The notes under the pieces: generated by a model
The model's database searches: none
Told to the model about the DNA's origin: nothing
Seen by the model: the letters and a program-made list of their open reading frames with translations, nothing else
Made by a program: the position numbers and the translations under genes
Shown: positions 35,504 to 44,215 of the stretch, piece by piece
Layout of the letters: each line of letters begins with the position of its first letter
Position numbering within the stretch: position 1 is the first letter of the stretch
Source: Alphaproteobacteria bacterium UBA1301
Lineage (GTDB): Bacteria > Pseudomonadota > Alphaproteobacteria > Micropepsales > Micropepsaceae
Direction of reading: 5' to 3'
Length of the DNA stretch: 64,000 nt
Assembly (NCBI GenBank): GCA_002307725.1
Contig: DBUB01000008.1
Coordinates: 94,329-158,328 of the forward strand

Positions 35504-38419
35504 TCAGAAGGCCTTTGTCAGCTGGATCGATACGATGCGCCCCAGGATGTTGGCCTGCTCAGGATCGTAGCTGGTGTAAGTATTGGTGAGGACGAGCGGC
35601 GGATCGCGGTCGAGGACGTTCTGCGCGTTCACCGACAACCTCGTACCCTTCAGTTCCTTAAAGAGGTCATCACCAAAGGTATAGGTCACACCGGCATCAA
35701 AGGTGATCCAATCCGAAACGTGGGTCGAGACCGTGTTGTTCAGCGGTGCCGTGTTCTTGTACGAACCAACATAGTTCATGTACAGATTTGCAACCCACGG
35801 GCCGTTCATCCAGGTGACCGCGCCGCGGCCGCGCCACGCGACCGGGTAGCCCATCGTATTAAGCCGGCTGATGACCGGGCTTGACGACGTATACTGCGCG
35901 TTTTCGTTGACTACCAGCGTGATCATCGCCTGCAAGTTCCACAGACCGATCGGCGTATCGAAGTGATAGCTGGCATCGAAGTCGATGCCTTCCTGGTTCG
36001 TGGTGCCGATATTCGTCGTGCGGGCGTCGATCACGGCTTGTACTTGGCATTCCTTGCCGGTGACTGGCATGTACAGGGTGTAAAGGCCGACGGCAGAGAG
36101 GTACGGCAACAGAGCGGAATCGTAGGTGCTTGAGTCGCCTTGCACACACCCGGTGTTGTTGATCGCCTTTACGTACTGCGAATACAGCGCAAAGTTCTTA
36201 TCGCTGGTCAGGAATTCCGTATAGGGCGGGTTCTGAATCCGGTTGGTGTAGTGGATGTTGTAGTAGGTAGTGGACAGCTTGAAGTTTTCCAGCCAATGCG
36301 GCGTGTAATCGAAACCGAGGGACCAGTTGATCGATTTTTCCGGCTTGAGGCCCGGCTGGCTGCCGAACAATATCAATGTGTTCGAAAAGCAATAGCCGGC
36401 GGGAAGCGTGGCAGACCAGCAACTTACCTTCGACGTGTAGTTTGATTCGTAAGGCAGCAAAAACTTATAGGAGGCAACATAGGGATCGGTATCGGTCACT
36501 GTCGGCGCGCGAAACGAAGTGCCCCAGGAAGCACGTGTCTGGAAATCGTCAACGACCTTCCAAGTCAACCCCACCTTGGGATTCACGGTGTCGCCGAAGT
36601 CGGAATACTTGTCGTAACGCACGGCCGCATCGAGACTCAGAGCTTTGACTAACGGCAGAGCGTTCGCCTCGCCGACGATCGGCACGAAGGCCTCGGCGAA
36701 AGCCGCAGCAACACTGCGGGTGTTGTGGGTGATGTTACTCCAGACGAACTGGTTGTCGTAAGTAGGAGCCGTAAAGTCGCCTTGCTCGCCTTCCGTCATG
36801 TTACTGCCGTTCATCAAGCCTTCGCTTTCAAAGCGGTACTCGATACCGAACGCGGCTTTAACCGCACCGCCAGGCAGATCGAACAACGGTCCGTCCAGCT
36901 TCATGACAAAATCGTGCAGTACGTTGTGGCTGCTCTGTATGTTGTCGCCGATGAAGGTGCTCTTCTGGGCTGCCGTCAGAGGCTCGCTGCTGAACGGGTT
37001 GATGTTACCGAGGTTAACCTGATGCTGGAACGCGCCGAAACTGACGTTGTTGCCCAAGCGGCAGATGCCGCAGGAATGATCAGCGCCGTAGGCGTAGGAG
37101 ATGTCAGCGTTCCAATCACCGGGAAGCTTCGCTTTGACGCCGAAGGTGAGGGCATAGTTTTCGTCGGTGTTGTCGGTGCCCCAGCTTGGATCATCCTTGC
37201 TGAAGTCGTACTGCATCGTAATGCCAGACACGGTGGTGTCGTAACTGCTCGGTCCGGTCGAGCAGGTTTGGCCCGACGCGCCCGGAATACCAGTGATATA
37301 GAACGCGCTCGTTGTGGGAACGCAGATGTTTGCGCTGGTGCTGTTGCTTTGGTCCTGCTCACTCCTAGTATGGCGTTTGGTGAACAGACCCTCGAAGTAG
37401 AACGTCGCCCAGGGCGTGAGGTCCTGGTTGAACATGATCGAGGCCTGATGCCTGAACATGCTGCCGAGATAGGTCTCGCGATCGGACAAGTCGATCATGT
37501 TGGGTGTCGTCGAGAGATCGGAGAAGGTCAGGCCGGTGCCATTACCCTTGGGAACGCCGTAGTAGGTGTATGTGCCGTTCGAATTCGTAATCACAATGTT
37601 GCCAGGCGTGCCCGGTGAAAGGAAACTGCCGGTCTGCTCCCCGACGCCGCCGTTGACGGCGCCACCGGTAACGCGGTTATCGACACCGCCGTATTGCGTC
37701 AGGTTCTGCGAAAGGCGCGCACGCGAACTTTTCCACATCTTGTCGCGCCAGTTGTAATCATAGCTGACGATGAGGTTGCCGGCGCCAAACCCGCCGCCGA
37801 GGTGATCCCAGAAATGACCACCGGTGAGTGAACCGCCGTATTCATTGTAGCCGTCAACGGCCGTGAAACGCGCCGAGGCTTCGAAGCCTTCGAAATTCTT
37901 TCGGGTGACGAAGTTCACCACGCCTCCGACCGCATCAGAACCGTAAATCGCCGAGTTGCCGTCGACGATCATTTCGACACGCTCGATCATCGCCATCGGC
38001 AGTTGGTTCGCATCGGTCATCGTCGTACCTGTACCCGTGCTAGGTACGCGGTGCCCGTCCACCAAAGTTAACGTTCCGCCGATGCCGAGACCGCGAAGGT
38101 TGATGACGTTGGCCTGCGTTGCGTTTTGGCCGCCCTGCGTGCCGCCTTCGCGGTAGACACCGAGGTTTGTGACCTGCGGCAACGAGCGAACCACGTCGGA
38201 CAATGAGGTCTGACCGGTGTTCAGGATGGCGTCGCGATCCAGTGTGACGGCTTCGGTGCCGACCGGCGCGATACCAGAGATGTTCGTGCCGGTTGCGGTC
38301 ACGACCACGGTTTCCATCGCCTCCGATTGGGCGAACGCCGAGGTGCCGAAGGCACAGCAACCCAAAGTAAGCGCTAAAATCGAGACAGATGACGTATAGA
38401 CAACTTTATCGAGCTTCAT
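35504..38419 (-). CDS. TonB-dependent receptor (TBDR4), duplicate of TBDR5
   Basis: A 971-residue outer-membrane receptor. Signal peptide about 1-30 (ending SAFAQ), TonB box ETVVVTAT, plug with SDVVRSLPQVTNLG, NLRGLGIGGTLTLVDG and SAIYGSDAVGGVVNFVT, and a barrel ending VSIQLTKAF. The VDGHR and DAVGGV pattern is that of TBDRs importing sugars or other organic nutrients. The ATG at 38419 is chosen because AGAGGGG precedes it and it aligns exactly with the start of TBDR5; the frame upstream is part of the conserved leader. The two proteins are the same length and differ by scattered substitutions. Confidence 0.93.
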   Translation of the reverse strand: MKLDKVVYTSSVSILALTLGCCAFGTSAFAQSEAMETVVVTATGTNISGIAPVGTEAVTLDRDAILNTGQTSLSDVVRSLPQVTNLGVYREGGTQGGQNATQANVINLRGLGIGGTLTLVDGHRVPSTGTGTTMTDANQLPMAMIERVEMIVDGNSAIYGSDAVGGVVNFVTRKNFEGFEASARFTAVDGYNEYGGSLTGGHFWDHLGGGFGAGNLIVSYDYNWRDKMWKSSRARLSQNLTQYGGVDNRVTGGAVNGGVGEQTGSFLSPGTPGNIVITNSNGTYTYYGVPKGNGTGLTFSDLSTTPNMIDLSDRETYLGSMFRHQASIMFNQDLTPWATFYFEGLFTKRHTRSEQDQSNSTSANICVPTTSAFYITGIPGASGQTCSTGPSSYDTTVSGITMQYDFSKDDPSWGTDNTDENYALTFGVKAKLPGDWNADISYAYGADHSCGICRLGNNVSFGAFQHQVNLGNINPFSSEPLTAAQKSTFIGDNIQSSHNVLHDFVMKLDGPLFDLPGGAVKAAFGIEYRFESEGLMNGSNMTEGEQGDFTAPTYDNQFVWSNITHNTRSVAAAFAEAFVPIVGEANALPLVKALSLDAAVRYDKYSDFGDTVNPKVGLTWKVVDDFQTRASWGTSFRAPTVTDTDPYVASYKFLLPYESNYTSKVSCWSATLPAGYCFSNTLILFGSQPGLKPEKSINWSLGFDYTPHWLENFKLSTTYYNIHYTNRIQNPPYTEFLTSDKNFALYSQYVKAINNTGCVQGDSSTYDSALLPYLSAVGLYTLYMPVTGKECQVQAVIDARTTNIGTTNQEGIDFDASYHFDTPIGLWNLQAMITLVVNENAQYTSSSPVISRLNTMGYPVAWRGRGAVTWMNGPWVANLYMNYVGSYKNTAPLNNTVSTHVSDWITFDAGVTYTFGDDLFKELKGTRLSVNAQNVLDRDPPLVLTNTYTSYDPEQANILGRIVSIQLTKAF

Positions 38420-38780
38420 GAGCCCCTCTCCCTTATCAATGGAACCACCTATTGGTGGCCCAAGTCCGCTTCTTCGGTATGCCAAGTGGGTCAACTGCCC
38501 TTGATTGAAGGCAAAAACCTGGAGGGCTTCCTCCAAGAGGACCAGCTTGAACAATTCGCGAGCGGCTGCTGTTTCCTTCCTGCTTAAGTCTTTTTGTTCT
38601 GCTTGTTTCGCACCACCCCGACAGATATCGAGACACTGCTACTTTTGGGGCACAAGCATCTGGCCAGTTTGCCCGACTTCGCAACTCCCCTTCCTTGTCT
38701 GCCGCCAGCTAGGGCGAGCAGCGCGCCCCTTTCCCGAGTAGATTCGGGCGCCCCTTATCGTTACGATATATCGCTCAAAA

Positions 38781-38815
38781 TACAATCGATTGCAATAGAA
38801 ATACAAACGATTGGC
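38781..38815. promoter_or_regulatory. Double LacI-type operator upstream of TBDR4
   Basis: TACAATCGATTGCA (38781-38794) and TACAAACGATTGGC (38802-38815), centres 21 bp apart. On the minus strand a TTGTAT and a TATTTT 18 bases apart flank the first site, so it may lie between the -35 and -10 elements. Confidence 0.65.
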
Positions 38816-39223
38816 ATGAGTGATACATTCTCGCCACACTGGTCGCTCTTCTGGACCTTCATCCGGTCATCTCCTGAGAAACTGTGGCTTAGGTGGCCGG
38901 TTGGCGTGGCAGATACTCAGGCGTGATCTTGTTCAGCGCTCGTCTCCGACCGCAGTAATACCAACCCGCATTGAAGATCATGCATGAGCCCAAGCACATC
39001 GTCCGATGGATATGACGCGCCAAGGCCGGTCGCGCGGGCGATTCCTGGCGTCACAGCAGAGAGCAACGGTCTGGTCGTAAGATCGAAGACGCGGTTCGCT
39101 AGCAAGTTTTGCCGCTTGAACTACCAGAGGTTCTCGACTGTAGCGCAACAATCGGGGTGAGAGGTTAGCGACATTCAGGCTGCCGTCCGTGTGTTACGCG
39201 GCTTTGGAGTTTGGCTTCCTGGC

Positions 39224-39258
39224 CTAAAGAAAACGGCCGGGGCGCTAAACCCCGGCCG
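39224..39258 (-). terminator. Rho-independent terminator of TBDR5
   Basis: A perfect 9-bp stem (CGGCCGGGG, 39234-39242 with 39250-39258) with a 7-nt loop, followed on the minus strand by TTTTCTTTA. Confidence 0.8.
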
Positions 39259-39274
39259 CAGACATGAGTCTATA

Positions 39275-42190
39275 TCACAAGCTCTTCGTCAGTTGGAGCG
39301 TTACGATGCGCCCCAGGATGTTGGCCTGCTCGGGATCGTAGCTAGTGTAAGTGTTGGTGAGAACAAGCGGCGGATCGCGATCGAATAAATTCTGTGCGTT
39401 CACCGATAGCCTCGTGCCCTTCAGTTCGTTAAAGAGATCATCATCGAAGGTGTAGGTCACGCCAGCATCATAGGTGATCCAATCCGAAACGTGGGTTGAC
39501 ACCGTATTGTTCAGCGGCGTCGTGTTCTTGTACGAACCGACATAGTTCATGTACAGGTTTGCAACCCACGGGCCGTTCATCCAGGTGACCGCGCCGCGGC
39601 CACGCCAAGCGACCGGGTAGCCAATCGTGTTGAGCCGACTGACGACCGGGCTTGACGACGTGTACTGCGCATTTTCGGTAACCACTACCGATACCATTGC
39701 TTGAAGGTTCAACAGACCAATCGGGGTATCGAAGTGATAGCTGGTGTCGAAATCGAGGCCTTCCTGGTTCGTGGTGCCGATATTCGTCGTGCGGGCGTCG
39801 ATCACGGCTTGTACTTGGCATTCTTTGCCGGCGACAGGCATGTACAGGGTGTAAAGGCCGACGGCAGAGAGGTACGGCAACAGAGCGGAATCGTAGGTGC
39901 TCGAGTCGCCTTGCACACACCCGGTGTTGTCGATCGCCTTTGCGTACTTCGAGTACAGCGCGAGCTTTGCATCGCTGGTCAGGAATTCCGTATAGGGCGG
40001 GTTCTGAATCCGGTTGGTATAGTGAATGTTGTAGTAGGTGGTTGAGAACTTGAAGTTCTCCAACCAATGCGGCGTGTAATCGAAACCGAGAGACCAGTTG
40101 ATCGACTTTTCCGGCTTGAGGCCCGGCTGGCTGCCAAACAGTATCAATGCATTCGTAAAGCAAGCACCGGATGACATGACGGCAGACCAGCAATTTACTT
40201 TCGTCGTGTAGTTTGATTCGTAAGGCAGCAAAAACTTATAGGAGGCGACATAGGGATCGTTGTCGGTAAGCGTCGGCGCGCGATACGAAGTGCCCCAGGA
40301 ACCGCGGGTCTGAAAATCGTCAATGACCTTCCACGTCAACCCCACCTTCGGATTCATGGTGTCGCCGAAATCGGAATAGTGGTCGAAGCGTACCGCCGCG
40401 TCGAGGTTCAACGCTTTGACCAACGGCAGGGCGTTTGCCTCTCCGACGATCGGAACGTAGGCTTCGGCGAAGGCCGCTGCAACACTACGGGTGTTATGGG
40501 TGATGTTACTCCAGACAAACTCGTTGTCGTAGGTGGGAGCCGTATAATCACCTTGCTCGCCTTCCGTCATGTTGCCGCCGCTCATCAGGCCCTCGCTTTC
40601 GAACCTGTACTCGGTGCCAAACGCGGCTTTCACCGTGCCGCCAGGCAGATCGAAGAGCGGTCCGTCCAGCTTCATGACAAAGTCGTTGAGCACATTGTGG
40701 CTGCCCTGTATGACGTCGCCGATGAAAGTTGCCCTCTGGGCTTCCGTCAGTGGCTCGCTGCTGAAGGGGTTGATGTTGCCGAGGACGACCTGGTGCTGAA
40801 AAGCACCGAAACTGACGTTGTTGCCCAAGCGGCAGATGCCGCAGGAGTGATCGACACCGTATGCGTAGGAGATGTCGGCGTTCCATTCGCCGGGAAGCTT
40901 CAACTTGACCCCCGTGGTGAGCGCATAGGTCTCGTCCGTGTTGTCGGTTCCCCAGCTCGGATCGTCCTTGCTGAAGTCGTATTGGACTGTGATGCCAGAC
41001 ACGTAGGTGTCGGTGCTGCTCGGTCCGGTCTTGCAGGTCTGGCCCGACGCGCCCGGAATGCCGGTGATGTAGAACGCGCTGGTTGCGGGAACACAGATGT
41101 TTGCGCTGGTGCTGCTACTTTGGTCTTGCTCGTTCCTAGTATGGCGTTTGGTAAACAGGCCTTCGAAGTAAAGCGTCGCCCAGGGTGTGAGATCCTGGTT
41201 GAACATGATGTCGGCCTGATGCCTAAACATGCTGCCGAGATAGGTCTCGCGATCAGATAAGTCGATCATGTTGGGCGTCGTCGAGAGATCGGAGAAAGTC
41301 AGGCCGGTGCCGCTACCCTGGGGAAGGCCGTAATAGGTGTATGTGCCGTTCGAATTCGTAATGACGATGTTGCCGGGAGAACCTGGAGAAAGGAAACTGC
41401 CGGTCTGCTCTCCGACGCCGCCATTGACGGCGCCACCGGTAACGCGGTTATCGACACCGCCGTATTGCGTCAAGTTCTGCGAAAGGCGCGCACGCGAACT
41501 TTTCCACATCCGGTTACGCCACGTGTAGTCATAGCTGACGATAAGGTTGCCGGCGCCGAACCCGCCGCCGAGGTGATCCCAGAGATGGCCGCCAGTGATC
41601 GAACCGCCGTATTCCGTATAACCGTCGACATAAGTGAAGCGGCCCGTGGCCTCGATGCCCTCGAAATTCTTCCGTGTGACATAATTCACCACGCCACCGA
41701 CCGCGTCCGAGCCATAAATTGCCGAGTTGCCATCGACGATCATCTCGACTCGCTCGATCATCGCCATCGGCAGTTGGTTCGCGTCGGTCAACGTCGTCCC
41801 CGTACCCGTGCTGGGTACGCGGTGCCCGTCGACCAAGGTCAGCGTGCCGCCAATGCCTAGTCCGCGGAGGTTGATGACATTAGCCTGAGTCGCGTTTGTA
41901 CCGCCCTGCGTGCCTCCCTCATGGAAGATGCCGAGATTGGTAACTTGCGGCAGCGACCGAACGACGTCCGACAGAGATGTCTGACCGGTGTTTAGGATGG
42001 CTTCGCGATCCAGTGTGACGGCTTCGGTGCCCACCGGTGCAATGCCGGAGATGTTCGTGCCGGTTGCGGTCACGACCACGGTTTCCACGGTGTCGGACTG
42101 GGCGAGCGCTGATGTGCCGAAGGCACAGCAACCCAAAGTAAGCGCTAAAATCGAGGCGGACGACGTGTAGATAACTTTATTGAGCTTCAT
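39275..42190 (-). CDS. TonB-dependent receptor (TBDR5), duplicate of TBDR4
   Basis: A 971-residue receptor with the same architecture as TBDR4: signal peptide about 1-30, TonB box ETVVVTAT, plug with NLRGLGIGG and SAIYGSDAVGGVVNYVT, and a barrel ending VTLQLTKSL. It differs from TBDR4 at scattered positions, for example around the residues FTYVDGYTEYGGS and in the segment following YTTKVNCWSA, a region likely to be an extracellular loop. Such differences could broaden substrate range or could be drift. It has its own double LacI-type operator and terminator, so the two genes are separate transcription units. Confidence 0.93.
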   Translation of the reverse strand: MKLNKVIYTSSASILALTLGCCAFGTSALAQSDTVETVVVTATGTNISGIAPVGTEAVTLDREAILNTGQTSLSDVVRSLPQVTNLGIFHEGGTQGGTNATQANVINLRGLGIGGTLTLVDGHRVPSTGTGTTLTDANQLPMAMIERVEMIVDGNSAIYGSDAVGGVVNYVTRKNFEGIEATGRFTYVDGYTEYGGSITGGHLWDHLGGGFGAGNLIVSYDYTWRNRMWKSSRARLSQNLTQYGGVDNRVTGGAVNGGVGEQTGSFLSPGSPGNIVITNSNGTYTYYGLPQGSGTGLTFSDLSTTPNMIDLSDRETYLGSMFRHQADIMFNQDLTPWATLYFEGLFTKRHTRNEQDQSSSTSANICVPATSAFYITGIPGASGQTCKTGPSSTDTYVSGITVQYDFSKDDPSWGTDNTDETYALTTGVKLKLPGEWNADISYAYGVDHSCGICRLGNNVSFGAFQHQVVLGNINPFSSEPLTEAQRATFIGDVIQGSHNVLNDFVMKLDGPLFDLPGGTVKAAFGTEYRFESEGLMSGGNMTEGEQGDYTAPTYDNEFVWSNITHNTRSVAAAFAEAYVPIVGEANALPLVKALNLDAAVRFDHYSDFGDTMNPKVGLTWKVIDDFQTRGSWGTSYRAPTLTDNDPYVASYKFLLPYESNYTTKVNCWSAVMSSGACFTNALILFGSQPGLKPEKSINWSLGFDYTPHWLENFKFSTTYYNIHYTNRIQNPPYTEFLTSDAKLALYSKYAKAIDNTGCVQGDSSTYDSALLPYLSAVGLYTLYMPVAGKECQVQAVIDARTTNIGTTNQEGLDFDTSYHFDTPIGLLNLQAMVSVVVTENAQYTSSSPVVSRLNTIGYPVAWRGRGAVTWMNGPWVANLYMNYVGSYKNTTPLNNTVSTHVSDWITYDAGVTYTFDDDLFNELKGTRLSVNAQNLFDRDPPLVLTNTYTSYDPEQANILGRIVTLQLTKSL

Positions 42191-42808
42191 GAGCTCCCCT
42201 CCCTATCAATGGAACCACCTATTGGTGGCCCAAGTCCGCTTCTGTGGAATGCCAAGTGGGTCAACTGCCCTTGATTGAAGGCAAAACCTGGAGGGCTTCC
42301 CCCAAGAGGACCAGCTTGAACAATTCGCGAGCGGCTGTTGTTTCCTAACTGCGAAAGTCGTCTGTTCTGCTTATTTCACACCGCCTCGACGAGTATCGAG
42401 ACGCCGCTACATTTGGGGCACAAGCATCTTGCCAGTTTGCCCGACTTCGCAATTCCCCCTTCCTTGTCTGCCGCCAGCTAGGGCGAGCAGCGTGCCCCTA
42501 GTCCTTCGAGGATCGCTCAAAATACAATCGATTGCAATAGGAATACAAACGATTGACATGAGTGATATATTCTCGCCACACTGATCGCTCTTCTGAACCT
42601 TCATCCGATCCTCTCCTGAAAAACTGTGGCATAAACACCTTCAGCTTCTCCTAGACCGGTGCTGGTCAACAGAAGAATGAGCGCGATTCGGGATCCACGT
42701 TAAAAACTGGAATACGTCGCGGTGGTTCCGGTTCTGCACACCAGCGACCTGCCGTATCTCATTTGTTTGCGAGGCAGCGCTTCGTCAGGACAACCGAGTC
42801 TGACACCT
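42191..42808. other. TBDR5 leader and intergenic region before the histidine kinase end
   Basis: No gene seen. Bases 42191-42522 are the conserved leader (hairpin CCACC-TATT-GGTGG at 42215-42228), followed by the operator pair. Bases 42628-42808 show nothing recognisable. Confidence 0.5.
42523..42557. promoter_or_regulatory. Double LacI-type operator upstream of TBDR5
   Basis: TACAATCGATTGCA (42523-42536) and TACAAACGATTGAC (42544-42557), centres 21 bp apart, as at TBDR4 and TBDR3. Confidence 0.65.
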
Positions 42809-44215
42809 TCACACAGGCAAGGTGATGCGGAACACGGTGCCGTTGGGGCCGGTGGAAACCAGCGCCAGATCACCGCCGTGGCCGCGGGTGAGGTCCCGCG
42901 CGATGGCAAGGCCAAGTCCCGAGCCGCCCGGACGCCCGGCCGAGACGAACGGCTGGAACAGTTTGGCGCGCATGATATCGCTCATACCAAGGCCGGTATC
43001 GGCGATGTCGACGGCGATGGCACCCGATCCGTGGGCGGCGGTGACGGTGATGGCACCGGTGCCGTGTAACGCCTCGCAGGCATTTTTCACCAAGTTGAGC
43101 ACGACGCGAAACAACTGATCGCGATCAGCGCGCACAACCAGCGCATCCTCGACGCGATTGGCAAAACTAACGGCGATGTCAGTACGCCCGTCCATCGCGG
43201 CCGTGGCGGCTTCTTCGATCAGCGCCTTGAGACAGAATTCGCTCGGACACGGCGGCAGATCCTGAGTGCGGCCGTATTTTAAGGTGGTGGTGGCGAGTAC
43301 GATGGCACGATCGATAGTGGTGACGAGCCGCAGCGCCAATTTCTTCACCTCGGGATCTTCGCTCGCCGCCAGACGGTCCGAGGCTAGCTGGGCATTGGCG
43401 AGGATGTTGCGCAAATCATGCTGGATACGCGACACCGCCGCACCGACCGCGGCAAGCCGCTGCTTCTGGCGCAAGAAGCCGTAGAGATCACGCTGCATCG
43501 CGGCGAGTTCGCGTTCGGCCAAGCCGATCTCGTCGGCACGCGCGGTCGCCACCAGGATGCGGCTGGCGTCTTCGGGATTTTCGTGGAACTGGCCGATGGC
43601 GCCGGTGATCCGCCGGATCGGCCGTACCGCGAAGTAATAAAGGCTGGCGAACACTAGCGCGCCGGTGAGAGCGGAAATAAAGACGGCGGCGACCATCACC
43701 CGGCGGGCGTAGGTCATCAGCTCGGCGCGGACCGGCGCTTCGGACAGGATGATGGAGATCGAACTCGCATCCTTGATGCTGGATGGCGCGATTACATAGA
43801 GCGTGCGGGCGCCCCCGTTGAACAGGCAATCCATCGCGTTCAAGGTATCGCGCCACAGCCGTTCACGGCGCAAATCGATCGTCCGGTCGATCTTAGAATG
43901 CGGCGCCCCGATCTGGAAGTAGTCGCGCTGGTAGCGACGGCGCAGCAGCACTTCGTCGGCGTCGGCGTGTTTCAGCAGATTCTGGCGCAGATCATCGGGC
44001 CAGTCTTGGTTCGGGGTGGTGAACGGCAGGATCGAAAGCTCCGCCGACAGGATGTGGTCACCGAGGATGTCGCGCTCCTCAATCCCCATCGCCGGCAGGA
44101 AGATCAGCGCCGTCGACGCTAGCACGTACAGAATAGTCAGAAGCAGCAATCGCCCCGAGAGGCTGTGCGCCACGAGGCTCCAAACCCCCTGGAGCTGCCT
44201 CGGTCGGATTGACAT
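42809..44215 (-). CDS. Membrane-bound sensor histidine kinase
   Basis: A 468-residue sensor kinase. Membrane helices at about 22-42 and 173-195 enclose a periplasmic sensor domain of about 130 residues. A HAMP-like linker (VRPIRRITGAIGQF) leads to the phosphoacceptor H266 in RIQHDLRNILANAQ and an ATPase domain with N box LVKNACEAL, G1 DTGLGMS and G2 GGSGLGLAIA. No response-regulator gene lies next to it, so its partner is elsewhere. The ATG at 44215 has no strong ribosome site; a GTG at 44302 would add 29 residues. Confidence 0.88.
   Translation of the reverse strand: MSIRPRQLQGVWSLVAHSLSGRLLLLTILYVLASTALIFLPAMGIEERDILGDHILSAELSILPFTTPNQDWPDDLRQNLLKHADADEVLLRRRYQRDYFQIGAPHSKIDRTIDLRRERLWRDTLNAMDCLFNGGARTLYVIAPSSIKDASSISIILSEAPVRAELMTYARRVMVAAVFISALTGALVFASLYYFAVRPIRRITGAIGQFHENPEDASRILVATARADEIGLAERELAAMQRDLYGFLRQKQRLAAVGAAVSRIQHDLRNILANAQLASDRLAASEDPEVKKLALRLVTTIDRAIVLATTTLKYGRTQDLPPCPSEFCLKALIEEAATAAMDGRTDIAVSFANRVEDALVVRADRDQLFRVVLNLVKNACEALHGTGAITVTAAHGSGAIAVDIADTGLGMSDIMRAKLFQPFVSAGRPGGSGLGLAIARDLTRGHGGDLALVSTGPNGTVFRITLPV

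Larger units (their letters stand above)
35454..38887 (-). repeat. Tandem duplication, copy A (TBDR4 with leader, operators and terminator)
   Basis: This block and 39224-42627 are direct copies of about 3.4 kb, separated by about 330 bases of unrelated sequence. Similarity covers the terminator, the whole receptor gene, the roughly 330-360-base leader and the double operator, and stops after CTGTGGC upstream. Confidence 0.8.
38420..39274. other. TBDR4 leader and spacer between the duplicated receptors
   Basis: No gene is supported. Bases 38420-38780 are a leader conserved in copy B, with a CCACC-TATT-GGTGG hairpin (38445-38458) just ahead of the ribosome site. The double operator follows. 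Bases 38888-39223 are unique sequence without a recognised motif; a short minus-strand frame at 38917-39105 has no ribosome site. Confidence 0.5.
39224..42627 (-). repeat. Tandem duplication, copy B (TBDR5 with leader, operators and terminator)
   Basis: Second copy of the block at 35454-38887, in the same orientation. It differs by scattered point changes in coding and non-coding parts alike, so the duplication is recent but not fresh. Confidence 0.8.

Noticed and set aside
38917..39105. 62-codon minus-strand frame between the duplicated TBDRs
   Set aside because: No ribosome site and no family; lies in unique spacer sequence and is best treated as chance.
35504..42190. Possible composite transposon flanked by the two TBDR copies
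   Set aside because: No transposase, terminal inverted repeats or target-site duplication are visible; a simple tandem duplication explains the repeats.
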